Positions 14,916 through 23,837 of a stretch of 52,124 nucleotides of DNA are shown in pieces. A program made the position numbers and the translations under genes. Within the stretch, counting starts at the first letter, position 1. Each line of letters opens with the position of its first letter. The notes under the pieces were generated by a model. The model worked only from the letters and a program-made list of their open reading frames with translations. It was not told the DNA's origin and ran no database searches. Source of the DNA: a bacterium (GTDB taxonomy: Bacteria > Bacillota_I > Bacilli_A > Acholeplasmatales > JAEDCM01); the NCBI GenBank assembly GCA_024694145.1, contig JAILKD010000048.1:1-52124 (forward strand), read 5' to 3'.

Positions 14916-16523
14916 ATGGAAAGTTATGCAATTGAACTTAAAAACATAACTAAAACATTTGGCAAAGTTGTTGCTAATAAGAATGTAAATCTTAATGTAA
15001 AAAAAGGCGAAATACTGGCATTACTTGGTGAAAATGGTAGTGGTAAAACTACTTTGATGAATATGATTTCTGGAATATATTTCCCTGATAAAGGTAATAT
15101 TTATATTGATGGAAATGAAGTAGTTATTAAATCACCAAAGGATGCGTTTAAGTATGGTATAGGAATGATTCATCAACACTTTAAATTAGTTGATATCTTT
15201 TCTGCTGCTGAAAACATTATTCTTGGGATGAATGATAATAAAAAACTAAAAACTAGGGATGTTAATAATGAAGTTAGTGAAATAGCAAATCGTTATGGAT
15301 TTGACATTGATCCAAAGAAAAAGATATATGATATGAGTGTTAGCGAAAAGCAAACTGTTGAAATCATAAAAGTATTATATCGTGGTGCAAACATTCTAAT
15401 ATTAGATGAACCAACTGCTGTATTAACTCCACAAGAAATAGAAAAACTATTTAAAGTTTTAAGAGCAATGCGTGATGATGGTAAATCAATAATTATCATT
15501 ACTCATAAATTAAATGAAGTAATGGAAATAAGTGATAGAGTCACAATTCTTAGAAAAGGGAAATACATTGATACAGTTAATACAAAAGAAACGAATGAAA
15601 AAGAATTAACTGATATGATGGTAGGAAGAAAGATTAATTTAAAAATCAGTAGAGTTAAAACTGATTTTGATAGACCTTTACTAGAAGTAAGAAACCTATT
15701 TGTAAAAGCTGATGATGGTAGTGATGCTATTAAAAATGTTAGTTTCTACATTAGAGGCGGTGAAATGTTAGGTATTGCTGGTATTTCAGGATGTGGGCAA
15801 AAAGAATTATGTGAAGCTATTGCTGGTATTAGACCAATAGCAAGTGGACAAATAACTCATAAGGGTGAAAGTATAATTCACTTAAAGCCAAAAGAGATTA
15901 TCGAAAAGGGTATATCTATGAGTTTCATCCCTGAAGATAGACTTGGAATGGGACTTGCTCCATCATTTTCTATAACTGATAATATGATGTTAAAGAATTA
16001 TGGAGAATCTAATGGTATATTTGTTGATAGAAAAAAAGCTCGTGCTAGAGCAGAAGCTTTAATTGAAAAACTAGATATAGTAACCCCATCAACTGAAACA
16101 CCTGTTAGACGTCTATCAGGTGGTAATGTTCAAAAAGTTCTAGTAGGACGTGAAATTGAATCAGGTCCAAATGTAATAGTAACAGCTTATCCAGTTAGAG
16201 GACTTGATATCAATTCAAGTTATGTTATTTATGATATTTTAAATGAACAAAAAGCAAATGGTGTAGGTATATTGTTTGTTGGTGAAGACCTAGATGTTAT
16301 GCTTGCATTATGTGATAAGATCTTAGTTTTATGTCATGGCGAAGTAATGGGTGTCGTTCATGCTGCTAAAACTACTAAAGAAAAATTAGGATTAATGATG
16401 ACTGGTTCACTTAACTTACTTGAAGAACAAAGTGATAGAGCTTGGGGTATGGCAAAAGACTCACAACTTACAGAAGAAGAGTGGATTCAACTTGGAAAAG
16501 AAGATAGCGAGGTGAATGAATAA
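14916..16523 (+). CDS. nupO: Nucleoside ABC importer ATPase with two ABC domains (NupO/YufO-like)
   Basis: Drives nucleoside import from the cytoplasmic face. The 535 residues hold two ABC cassettes. The first has Walker A GENGSGKTT, signature MSVSEKQTVE and Walker B ILILDEPTAVL. The second has the degenerate Walker A GISGCGQKEL usual in this family, signature LSGGNVQKVLVGRE, and VRGLDI in place of a normal Walker B, so only one site is likely fully catalytic. The N-terminal QHFKLVD Q-loop is typical of BmpA-associated ATPases. Its TAA overlaps the ATG of the next gene. Confidence 0.9.
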   Translation: MESYAIELKNITKTFGKVVANKNVNLNVKKGEILALLGENGSGKTTLMNMISGIYFPDKGNIYIDGNEVVIKSPKDAFKYGIGMIHQHFKLVDIFSAAENIILGMNDNKKLKTRDVNNEVSEIANRYGFDIDPKKKIYDMSVSEKQTVEIIKVLYRGANILILDEPTAVLTPQEIEKLFKVLRAMRDDGKSIIIITHKLNEVMEISDRVTILRKGKYIDTVNTKETNEKELTDMMVGRKINLKISRVKTDFDRPLLEVRNLFVKADDGSDAIKNVSFYIRGGEMLGIAGISGCGQKELCEAIAGIRPIASGQITHKGESIIHLKPKEIIEKGISMSFIPEDRLGMGLAPSFSITDNMMLKNYGESNGIFVDRKKARARAEALIEKLDIVTPSTETPVRRLSGGNVQKVLVGREIESGPNVIVTAYPVRGLDINSSYVIYDILNEQKANGVGILFVGEDLDVMLALCDKILVLCHGEVMGVVHAAKTTKEKLGLMMTGSLNLLEEQSDRAWGMAKDSQLTEEEWIQLGKEDSEVNE

Positions 16524-17851
16524 TGGAAGATAAAACATTAAAAGTGCAAAAAGACCCATTAATTCATATCGCTAAAAGAGGAGATATAACTATTGGAAAA
16601 ACAATAGCAATTAAGGCTGTTGCTTTCTTAATGGCATTTATTATTTCTTCAATTTTACTTGCAGCGAGTGAAGGATGTAATCCATTTACATTCTTAGGTT
16701 CATTATTCTCTGGATCATTTGGTTCGGGATTAAGTATTTGGACAACTCTAAAAGACATGGCTATTTTATTAGGTTTAGGTTTAGCACTGCTTCCAGCATT
16801 TAAGATGAAATTCTGGAATATAGGAGCTGATGGACAAACTTTAATAGCAGCTTTAACATCTTATATGTGCTTATATTTCTGGCATGATAAAATGCCTGGT
16901 GCATTACTTTGTATAATTTGTTTGATTGTTGCTATAGCTAGTGGTATAGTGTGGGCTATAATACCAGCTATATTTAAAGCAAAATGGAATACTAATGAAA
17001 CATTATTTACTTTAATGATGAACTATGTAGCTATTCAATGTGTAGCAATATTCATTAATAAATTTGCTACAGGTGGATCAAATACACTTCCTGTTATTTA
17101 TGAAGGAAGCCTACCAATGATTTATGAATATTTAACTCCTATTTTATTAATAGCTATAGTTACAGTAGTAGTTGCTTTATATATTAGACATACTAAACAT
17201 GGATTTGAATTATCACTTGTTGGTGAATCAGTAAATACTGCTAAATATGTTGGTATTAATGTTAAAAAAGTCGTTATTAGAACATTAATTATATCAGGTA
17301 TTATTTGTGGTTTAATTGGCTTTATTTTAACTAATGGATTAAACCATGTTGTTAATACTAGTTCAACTGGAAATAAGGGATTTACAGCCATTATCGTTGT
17401 TTGGTTAGCTAATTTCAATCCATATTTTATGATACTAACTACATTTATGATTGTATTCTTACAAAGAGGTACTGCAGAATTACTTACAGTAACTGGTTCA
17501 ACAAATGATTCAATCACTATGATAGTTACATCAATATTCATTTTCTTTATTATTGGTTGTACATTCTTCTCTAGATATAAAGTATTATTTAGAAGAAATG
17601 AAGAAGAAAAAATTGATAATAAGTTCTTTGCATTTATGGCTATAATTTTTGGAGCAATATCAAGATTTGTTACTAAAAATTATGTTAGTGTAACTAAATT
17701 CTTTAAGAAGATATTTAAAATAAAGGAAAAAGAAGAATTAGTTCAAAATAATAGTGAAGATTTAAAAGAAGAAAAGATTGAAGAAAAAGAAGAAGATAGC
17801 GGAACTCCTATGGTTGAACAGGAAGTTCTTAATATGAAGGATGGTGAATAA
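16523..17851 (+). CDS. nupP: Nucleoside ABC importer permease 1 (NupP-like)
   Basis: A 442-residue polytopic permease of the branched-chain/BMP family: GLGLALLPAFKMKFWNIGADGQ near the N terminus, NETLFTLMMNYVAI, and ELSLVGESVNTAKYVGI, the conserved cytoplasmic coupling loop. About the last 45 residues form a Glu/Lys-rich tail without membrane segments, about 90 residues longer overall than Bacillus NupP. The start overlaps the nupO stop (TAATG) and follows GAGGTG. It pairs with NupQ to form the channel. Confidence 0.88.
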   Translation: MEDKTLKVQKDPLIHIAKRGDITIGKTIAIKAVAFLMAFIISSILLAASEGCNPFTFLGSLFSGSFGSGLSIWTTLKDMAILLGLGLALLPAFKMKFWNIGADGQTLIAALTSYMCLYFWHDKMPGALLCIICLIVAIASGIVWAIIPAIFKAKWNTNETLFTLMMNYVAIQCVAIFINKFATGGSNTLPVIYEGSLPMIYEYLTPILLIAIVTVVVALYIRHTKHGFELSLVGESVNTAKYVGINVKKVVIRTLIISGIICGLIGFILTNGLNHVVNTSSTGNKGFTAIIVVWLANFNPYFMILTTFMIVFLQRGTAELLTVTGSTNDSITMIVTSIFIFFIIGCTFFSRYKVLFRRNEEEKIDNKFFAFMAIIFGAISRFVTKNYVSVTKFFKKIFKIKEKEELVQNNSEDLKEEKIEEKEEDSGTPMVEQEVLNMKDGE

Positions 17852-17853
17852 TT

Positions 17854-18822
17854 ATGATTACATGGATTATAGGATCAATTACATTATTTGCTGTTCTTTT
17901 ATACGGAGCGCTTGGTGAAATAATCACAGAAAAATCAGGACACTTAAACCTTGGTACTCCAGGTGTTATGTGCTTTGGTGGTTTAGGTGGATGCTTAGGA
18001 ATCTATTTTATAGTTGATAAAATGGGCTATAGTAACGCTGGAGCAATCATTTTAATTATTATATTTGGAATATTGTTTACAGTAATATTCTCAGCTATAG
18101 TAGGCCTTTTATATAGTTTCTTAACAGTAACACTTAGAGCAAATCAAAATATCACAGGATTAGCTATTACAACATTTGGTGTTGCAGGAGCTAACTTTAT
18201 GGGCGGCAAAGTTGAAACTACTTATTTAATGGGTGCATCAAACAAAATATTTGGTTCTATGTTTGGAATTACTGATAAATCAAATGATTTTGTAAGATTA
18301 TTCTTTGGTCATGGTTTCTTAGTATATATTGCTTTAATTCTTGCAGTTCTTTCTTATTTTTTCTTAAAGAAAACAAAGATGGGCTTAAGACTTAGAGCAG
18401 TTGGTGAAAACCCAGCTACAGCAGATGCTGTTGGTGTTAACGTAACAAGATATAGATATATAGCTACAATTGTTGGTTCGGTTATTGCTGGATTTGGTGG
18501 CCTTACTTATGTAATGGTTCATATGCATGGTGCATTTGAACAAGCTTCATCAATCGAGTCACTTGGTTGGTTAGCTGTTGCACTTGTAATATTCTCTATT
18601 TGGAGACCTAATATTTGTATACTTGGTTCATTTATATTTGCCTTATTATATCAATTACCATATTCTGGTGTACTAAAGGTAAGTAGTGCAGGCTTTGAAG
18701 CACTTAAGGCACTACCATATGTTGTAACTATAATTGTATTAATTATTACTAGTATCTTTGGTGGAAAATCAGTTCAACCACCACAAGCTTTAGGTACAAA
18801 TTACTTTAGAGAAGATAGATAA
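17854..18822 (+). CDS. nupQ: Nucleoside ABC importer permease 2 (NupQ-like)
   Basis: A 322-residue membrane permease with about eight to ten helices. It begins with GALGEIITEKSGHLNLGTPG, the family's first conserved stretch. The coupling loop GLRLRAVGENPATADAVGVN and SLGWLAVALVIFSIWRP are also typical. It lies 2 bp after the NupP stop codon, completing the bmpA-nupOPQ importer. The 85-residue gene downstream starts one base after its stop. Confidence 0.9.
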   Translation: MITWIIGSITLFAVLLYGALGEIITEKSGHLNLGTPGVMCFGGLGGCLGIYFIVDKMGYSNAGAIILIIIFGILFTVIFSAIVGLLYSFLTVTLRANQNITGLAITTFGVAGANFMGGKVETTYLMGASNKIFGSMFGITDKSNDFVRLFFGHGFLVYIALILAVLSYFFLKKTKMGLRLRAVGENPATADAVGVNVTRYRYIATIVGSVIAGFGGLTYVMVHMHGAFEQASSIESLGWLAVALVIFSIWRPNICILGSFIFALLYQLPYSGVLKVSSAGFEALKALPYVVTIIVLIITSIFGGKSVQPPQALGTNYFREDR

Positions 18823-18823
18823 A

Positions 18824-19081
18824 ATGACTTTAGAAGAAATATATGTTACTTATGAAGCACTTAAAAAAGAAGGATATTCAAAAGAAAAATTATTTTGCGC
18901 AACATGCAAAATGTTTATAAATGATCAAATGAATATGAAAGAATTAAAGGATGCTTTAAAAGTATTAGGCTATAAATTGAGTGATGAATTACTTAGTTAT
19001 GATATAGATAAACAAAAAGCATTAATAGATAATTTTATTAAAAGCTTTGCAAAAGAATATGATATAGAAGAATTTAAGTAG
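18824..19081 (+). CDS. Small helical protein of unknown function
   Basis: An 85-residue soluble, lysine- and glutamate-rich protein predicted to be all helical, with one CATC pair near residue 26. No family recognised. It starts one base after nupQ with no clear ribosome binding site, so it should be translated by coupling, and it sits directly before the DegV gene. Confidence 0.6.
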   Translation: MTLEEIYVTYEALKKEGYSKEKLFCATCKMFINDQMNMKELKDALKVLGYKLSDELLSYDIDKQKALIDNFIKSFAKEYDIEEFK

Positions 19082-19089
19082 GTGTAGTA

Positions 19090-19947
19090 ATGAATAAAAT
19101 AAAAATATTATGTGATTCAACATGTGATATGTCAGTTGAAAAACTAAAAGAACTAGACATAGATTTCTTACCACTATATGTTGTTTTACATGATGAATAT
19201 AAAAAAGATTTAATTGATGTTAAATGGAACGATGTTATTGAATGGGTTGATAAAACAAAAGAGCTTCCTAAAACAGCTGCAATAAATGTTGATACCTTTA
19301 TGGAAACATTTGATAAATATGTTAGTGAAGGATATGAAGTAATATTTTTAAGTATAGGATCAAACTTTTCATCAAATTATAACAATGCTAGATTAGCAGC
19401 ATCTGAATTTGATGATAAAGTATTTGTAATAGATTCTATGAACTTATCAAGCTCACAAGGATTACTGTTATTAAAAATGGTAAAATATAAAAATGAAGGA
19501 TTAAGAGCAAAAGAAATTGTAGAAAAAATAAATGAACTTATTCCTCTAACTGTAACTGAAACTGCCCTTGAAACAATGAAATATCTTCACAAGGGCGGTA
19601 GATGTAGTAGTTTAAAATATTATATAGGAGTTGTATTAAAAATATATCCTGTTGTTAAAGTTATTGATGGAATTATCCATGTACATAAGTTAGGAAAACT
19701 ATTATTTAAAAAGGCTCTTAATATAATTATTAACGATTTTAAAAATGATTATGACAATGATAATGTAGATCCTGATAATATAATAATAAGCACTGTAGGG
19801 AACGAAAAGGGACAAAAATATTTATATGAAAAAATAAGTGAATTTTTCCCAAAAGAAAAAATATTATTATTTGATGCTGGATGTGTAGTATCTACTCATT
19901 GTGGACCTGGTACTACAGGTTTCTTCTATATTAAAAAACATGCGTAG
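19090..19947 (+). CDS. DegV/FakB-family fatty-acid-binding protein
   Basis: A 285-residue DegV protein. It begins IKILCDSTCDMS, with the conserved Asp-Ser-Thr near the N terminus. It also has LSIGSNFSSNYNNARLA, IDSMNLSSSQGLLLL and the LHKGGRCSS motif. In the family these proteins hold a fatty acid that FakA phosphorylates for phospholipid synthesis. The TSQP-type loop is replaced by KTAAIN. A stand-alone FakA middle domain is encoded at 12498. AGGTG precedes the ATG. It overlaps no neighbour but lies in the same string as nupOPQ. Confidence 0.85.
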   Translation: MNKIKILCDSTCDMSVEKLKELDIDFLPLYVVLHDEYKKDLIDVKWNDVIEWVDKTKELPKTAAINVDTFMETFDKYVSEGYEVIFLSIGSNFSSNYNNARLAASEFDDKVFVIDSMNLSSSQGLLLLKMVKYKNEGLRAKEIVEKINELIPLTVTETALETMKYLHKGGRCSSLKYYIGVVLKIYPVVKVIDGIIHVHKLGKLLFKKALNIIINDFKNDYDNDNVDPDNIIISTVGNEKGQKYLYEKISEFFPKEKILLFDAGCVVSTHCGPGTTGFFYIKKHA

Positions 19948-19956
19948 GAGGTATTT

Positions 19957-20493
19957 ATGGGAAAACTATTAAATGAATTAGATGAATTATTAGCAACTAT
20001 TGATGATAAAGCTTTAGATGAAAAAGAAGCTAAATGTATTGAATATGCTAAAAAAGGCGTAAATGAGGCTTATTCTTATCTAGGAGATATCTATTATTTT
20101 GATAAAGAAGACTATAATAAAGCAATGGATAATTATAAAAAATGTGAAAATAATGGATATGCTTTATATATGCAAGGTGTAATATATGGTAATATATTCT
20201 ATGAAAAACAAGATTTAGAATTATCTAAGGAATTATTATTTAAAGCAGCTAATGATTATAAAATTGCTGATGCTATTTATGAAATAGGTTTTGATTATCT
20301 AAATGGCAATAATGGATTTGATAAGAATGCTAAAAAGGCAGTTGAATATTTTAATAAAGCAAAAGAATTAAAGTATAGTGAAGCTTATTTTTCACTTGCT
20401 AATTGCTATAAAACAGGTTTAGGAGTAGAAAAAGATTTAAATAAGGCTTTCGATTTAATGAAAGAAGCATATTTAATTCTTAATGAAGAATAA
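19957..20493 (+). CDS. Sel1/TPR-repeat protein
   Basis: A 178-residue soluble protein of helix-pair repeats, for example EAYSYLGDIYYFDKEDYNKA, ADAIYEIGFDYLNG and SEAYFSLANCYKTGLGVEKD. The last is a classic Sel1-like repeat. Such repeats are protein-interaction scaffolds. No signal peptide or catalytic domain is seen. AGGAGG precedes the start, 9 bp after degV. Confidence 0.75.
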   Translation: MGKLLNELDELLATIDDKALDEKEAKCIEYAKKGVNEAYSYLGDIYYFDKEDYNKAMDNYKKCENNGYALYMQGVIYGNIFYEKQDLELSKELLFKAANDYKIADAIYEIGFDYLNGNNGFDKNAKKAVEYFNKAKELKYSEAYFSLANCYKTGLGVEKDLNKAFDLMKEAYLILNEE

Positions 20494-20512
20494 TTTTAGG
20501 GGGGGATTATCT

Positions 20513-20893
20513 ATGAAATATTGTAGTAAGTGTGGGGCACAACTTGCAGATGATGACGATTATTGTTTCTTCTGTGGAGCTAAATTTGATGAAGTAAAAA
20601 AAGAAGAACAAAAAGAACAACCTACATTTCAAGATCAAAGCTATTATGAAGATAAATATTATGGCCAAAGACCTAACACAGTAGCTTTACTTGGATTTGT
20701 ATTTTCATTTATATCACCAATTGTTGGATTAATTCTATCAATAATAGGATTAAATAAAGCTAGACAAATGAATGGACTAGGAAAGGGTTATTCGATTGCT
20801 GGAATAATTATTTCAATTGTAAGCATGATTTTATCAGTTCTTTTATATACTTATTTAATTAGTGTATATGGAACTGAAGGCGTGCTTGCGTAA
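20513..20893 (+). CDS. Zinc-ribbon membrane protein with DUF4190-like helices
   Basis: A 126-residue protein. An N-terminal zinc ribbon (CSKCGAQLADDDDYCFFCGAKF) is followed by a charged linker and two hydrophobic segments (ALLGFVFSFISPIVGLILSI and YSIAGIIISIVSMILSVLLY). The helix pair with GLNKARQM between them matches DUF4190-type proteins. Function unknown. The start is ATG 20513, with an unusually G-rich ribosome binding site of seven G residues (20499-20505). Confidence 0.7.
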   Translation: MKYCSKCGAQLADDDDYCFFCGAKFDEVKKEEQKEQPTFQDQSYYEDKYYGQRPNTVALLGFVFSFISPIVGLILSIIGLNKARQMNGLGKGYSIAGIIISIVSMILSVLLYTYLISVYGTEGVLA

Positions 20894-20909
20894 TTGTAGG
20901 AGGTATAAT

Positions 20910-21353
20910 ATGAAGTTTTGTACAAAATGTGGTAACGAATTAAAAGATGATGATATGTTCTGTGCTAGATGTGGAGCAAAGGTTATTAATGAAGAACCTA
21001 GACAATTTGGAGTAGAAGATATATATTCTAATAATTACGCTGATAAAAAAGCATATACAAGCAATACTGCAGGAAAGATAGGATTTATATTATCTATTGT
21101 AGGGTTGGTTTTATTTAACGCTTTAATGTTTATGATTGGGTTTGGAGACGATACATTCCCAGCAACATTATTTGTTTTATTATATTTGTTATTATTAGCA
21201 TTAACAGGTGCATCACTTGGAACTGCAATTCCTGGATTTGTTATAAGTAGAAAAAGAGTGGCAAATAAAAAAATAGCTGTCGCAGGATTTGTATTAGCTT
21301 TAATACTTGCTACATGTATGATTTTCTTATATGTAATATTACCTACTGAATAA
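20910..21353 (+). CDS. Second zinc-ribbon membrane protein
   Basis: A 147-residue protein built like its neighbour: a zinc ribbon (CTKCGNELKDDDMFCARCGAKV), a linker, then about three membrane helices. It is probably a diverged duplicate, with longer loops (FGDDTFPATL) between helices. AGGAGG (20898-20903) lies 6 nt before the ATG. Function unknown. Confidence 0.7.
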   Translation: MKFCTKCGNELKDDDMFCARCGAKVINEEPRQFGVEDIYSNNYADKKAYTSNTAGKIGFILSIVGLVLFNALMFMIGFGDDTFPATLFVLLYLLLLALTGASLGTAIPGFVISRKRVANKKIAVAGFVLALILATCMIFLYVILPTE

Positions 21354-21365
21354 TATAAAAAGAAG

Positions 21366-21389
21366 TAGCCTTTTTAAAGGCTATTTTTT
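21366..21389 (+). terminator. Terminator of the nup-degV-zinc-ribbon string
   Basis: TAGCCTT (21366-21372) pairs with AAGGCTA (21377-21383), followed by six T residues. Confidence 0.85.
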
Positions 21390-21412
21390 ATTTTAAAAAA
21401 ATTTTAAAAAAA

Positions 21413-21439
21413 TTAGCGCTCACCTATTGACAGTGCTAA
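21413..21439. promoter_or_regulatory. CIRCE element 1 (HrcA operator)
   Basis: TTAGCGCTC, 9 bases, CAGTGCTAA: the HrcA consensus TTAGCACTC-N9-GAGTGCTAA with two mismatches. It contains the -35 box of the hsp20 promoter. Confidence 0.88.
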
Positions 21440-21455
21440 AATAATGATATATAAT
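21427..21455 (+). promoter_or_regulatory. hsp20 promoter
   Basis: A consensus promoter: TTGACA (21427-21432), 17-bp spacer, TATAAT (21450-21455). CIRCE elements lie on both sides, so bound HrcA would block polymerase. Confidence 0.92.
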
Positions 21456-21459
21456 ATAG

Positions 21460-21486
21460 TTAGCAATCGGGTAGAACGAGTGCTAA
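21460..21486. promoter_or_regulatory. CIRCE element 2 (HrcA operator)
   Basis: TTAGCAATC, 9 bases, GAGTGCTAA; one half-site is perfect. It covers the transcription start region just upstream of the hsp20 ribosome binding site. Confidence 0.92.
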
Positions 21487-21512
21487 TCAATAATCATAAA
21501 GGAGTGATTTAT

Positions 21513-21938
21513 ATGAGAAATAATGTTGTAAACTACAACAAACAAAACTATTTCGATTTATTCGACCCATTCTTTAATGATTTCTTCGGATTAGATAGAA
21601 ACACTAAGTATAACGAGGTGATGAAAACTGATATTATCGATCATGAGGGATTCTATGAAATGAAGATTGATATGCCAGAAATCAATAAAGACGATATTAA
21701 GATGTCCCTAAATGATGGATACCTAACAATTGAAGCTAAGGTAGAAAAGAATACCGATAACAACGATAAGTATATCCGTAAAGAAAGATATTATGGAGAA
21801 TATGAACGTAGCTACTTTGTAGGTGATGCGGTTAAAGAAGAAGATATTGATGCAAAACTTGAAAATGGAGTATTAACTCTTAACATTAAAAAAGTAGAAG
21901 CAAAATCTCCAGAAAAGAAATATATTGCCATAAAATAA
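21513..21938 (+). CDS. hsp20: Small heat shock protein, Hsp20/alpha-crystallin family
   Basis: An ATP-independent holdase that binds unfolding proteins in the cytoplasm. The 141 residues have an aromatic-rich N-terminal arm (YFDLFDPFFNDFFG) and an alpha-crystallin domain: VMKTDIIDHEGFYEMKIDMP, ERSYFVGDAVKEEDIDAKLE and GVLTLNIKK. A short tail ends YIAIK (the I-x-I motif). The ATG at 21513 follows AAAGGAGTG; an upstream in-frame ATG at 21444 lies within the promoter and is not the start. It is controlled by two CIRCE operators. Confidence 0.95.
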   Translation: MRNNVVNYNKQNYFDLFDPFFNDFFGLDRNTKYNEVMKTDIIDHEGFYEMKIDMPEINKDDIKMSLNDGYLTIEAKVEKNTDNNDKYIRKERYYGEYERSYFVGDAVKEEDIDAKLENGVLTLNIKKVEAKSPEKKYIAIK

Positions 21939-21944
21939 TATAAA

Positions 21945-21972
21945 GAAAAAAGCTCCGTTTGGAGCTTTTTTG
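21945..21972. terminator. Bidirectional terminator between hsp20 and the amino acid transporter
   Basis: AAAAGCTCC pairs with GGAGCTTTT around a GTTT loop, with T runs on both strands. It serves hsp20 on plus and the glnQ-like gene on minus. Confidence 0.88.
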
Positions 21973-21973
21973 T

Positions 21974-23062
21974 TTACATTAAAACTTTACTTAAGAATTC
22001 TTTAAGCCTAGGACTCTTTGGATTGTTAAATATTTCATCAGGAGTTCCTTGCTCAGCAATAGTTCCTTGATCCATAAACATAACACGAGTACCAACTTCT
22101 TTAGCAAATCCCATTTCATGTGTAACTATTACCATAGTCATACCAGTATCTGCTATTTCTTTTATTAATGCTAATACTTCGCCAACCATTTCTGGGTCAA
22201 GGGCAGAAGTAGGTTCATCAAATAGCATTACTTTTGGATTCATAGCTAATGCTCTAACAATAGCTATTCTTTGCTTTTGTCCGCCTGATAGAGTAGATGG
22301 ATATTTATTTGCTTTATCTTCAAGACCTATACGCTTTAATAATTCTATTGCTTTTTCATAAGCGGCACCCTTAATTTCTTTAACACTTTTATAAGGATAG
22401 TCTATATATTCTAATGGTTTTGGATATTCTAATCTATCTATTTTTCTTTCAGCATTTTCGATAATAGTAGTAAGTTTAAGCTTTTTATTTGATAATTCCT
22501 TATCATAAGTAATAAATTCTTTACCTTTTCTTTCTATTACTGATTTTGTCTTTTCCCATTCTTTTTCAACTTCGCTAAGAAGTGGTCTAGTTTCATCGAT
22601 AATGGCTTGATTATAAGCTTTTTTACTATCTATATCAGCATAAATCTTTTCTTTATTTGCTTCTAGATAAGCATTATATTTATCCATTTTTTTATTGTTT
22701 TTGTTAGCTTCTTTTAGCATTTGACGTCCAACTAAAACTGGAGCTAACATTATATTATCTAATACAGTTAGATTCTCAAATAAGTTGAATTGTTGGAATA
22801 CCATTCCAATATTTCTTCTACAAATATTTATATCAATTTTTAAATCTGTTAAATCATTACCTAAAAATACTATTTGACCACTTGTTGGATCTTCAAGTAC
22901 ATTTAAGCATCTTAAGAATGTTGATTTTCCACCACCTGATGGGCCAATTATTACATCAATATCGCCTTCATAAATTGTTTCATTAATATCATTTAATACT
23001 TGAAGGTCTCCAAAGTTTTTAGTTAAATGTTTTACTTCAATAAGAGCTTTTTTATCTTGCAT
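21974..23062 (-). CDS. Polar amino acid ABC transporter ATPase (GlnQ-like) with a large helical insertion
   Basis: Powers import of a polar amino acid. It has Walker [10 protein letters not shown] (residues 40-48), Q-loop FQQ (89-91), signature LSGGQKQR (258-265), Walker [13 protein letters not shown] (278-289) and switch H315. At 362 residues it is about 120 longer than GlnQ-type ATPases. The extra part (about 115-226) is a Lys/Glu-rich, probably coiled-coil segment placed between the Q-loop helix and the signature. All catalytic motifs remain intact. The start overlaps the permease gene by 11 bp. It is the last gene of the three-gene operon transcribed from 24.9 kb. Confidence 0.9.
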   Translation of the reverse strand: MQDKKALIEVKHLTKNFGDLQVLNDINETIYEGDIDVIIGPSGGGKSTFLRCLNVLEDPTSGQIVFLGNDLTDLKIDINICRRNIGMVFQQFNLFENLTVLDNIMLAPVLVGRQMLKEANKNNKKMDKYNAYLEANKEKIYADIDSKKAYNQAIIDETRPLLSEVEKEWEKTKSVIERKGKEFITYDKELSNKKLKLTTIIENAERKIDRLEYPKPLEYIDYPYKSVKEIKGAAYEKAIELLKRIGLEDKANKYPSTLSGGQKQRIAIVRALAMNPKVMLFDEPTSALDPEMVGEVLALIKEIADTGMTMVIVTHEMGFAKEVGTRVMFMDQGTIAEQGTPDEIFNNPKSPRLKEFLSKVLM

Positions 23063-23834
23063 TTTTATTTAGGCTCCTTTCAAGTATTTTTAGTAATCTA
23101 GCAATTACAAATACTATTACAAAGTAGATGATGCCCATTACTAGGTATACTAATGTATAATCATAAGATGCATCAGCAATATGCTTCATTGCATTTGTTA
23201 AATCTATAATTGCAATGAATGATGCAACAGATGTTTCTTTTATTAATGTAATAAATTCATTTCCTAAAGATGGTAAGCAGTTTTTAATTGCTTGTGGGAA
23301 AACAACCCTTATCATTACGTTACTATAAGGTAGACCTAAACTACGTCCAGCTTCCATTTGACCAACTGGAACAGAATTAATTCCACCACGTAAAATTTCA
23401 CTAATATATGCACCACTATTTAGACCAAAAGCAATTATTGCTATTATTATTGCTGGCCCTTTATAAGTAGCAAAAACGATAAAGTATATAATCAATAATT
23501 GAACAACAGTAGGAGTACCCCTACATACACTTACATATGCTTTAAATATTTGTTTAATGCCAAGTATAAATACATTTTGACTTCTAAGTCCTTCAACTAA
23601 ACAAGTCACAAGACCAAGCATTAATCCTATAATAAAGCCAAATAATGATATTATAGCAGTTACAAACAAACCGCTCCAAATAGTTTTAACATTACCACTT
23701 GAAAAGCTTGTTTTTAACCTTTCACCTAAACTATTTCTATAAATGATACAAAGCACTACAAGTAATAGCGCTAAAGTACCTAACATGACAAGTTGAACAA
23801 TGGTTTCTTTTGAAAGCTTCTTGTTGTTTTGCAT
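23052..23834 (-). CDS. Polar amino acid ABC transporter permease (GlnP-like)
   Basis: A 260-residue inner permease of the His/Glu/Gln/Arg family. It has an N-terminal helix, then [20 protein letters not shown] and [15 protein letters not shown]. The coupling loop is [41 protein letters not shown] follows. About five to six helices are visible; it probably acts as a homodimer. It begins 3 bp after the binding-protein stop and its end overlaps the ATPase start by 11 bp, so all three are one operon. Confidence 0.92.
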   Translation of the reverse strand: MQNNKKLSKETIVQLVMLGTLALLLVVLCIIYRNSLGERLKTSFSSGNVKTIWSGLFVTAIISLFGFIIGLMLGLVTCLVEGLRSQNVFILGIKQIFKAYVSVCRGTPTVVQLLIIYFIVFATYKGPAIIIAIIAFGLNSGAYISEILRGGINSVPVGQMEAGRSLGLPYSNVMIRVVFPQAIKNCLPSLGNEFITLIKETSVASFIAIIDLTNAMKHIADASYDYTLVYLVMGIIYFVIVFVIARLLKILERSLNKNAR

Positions 23835-23837
23835 ATT

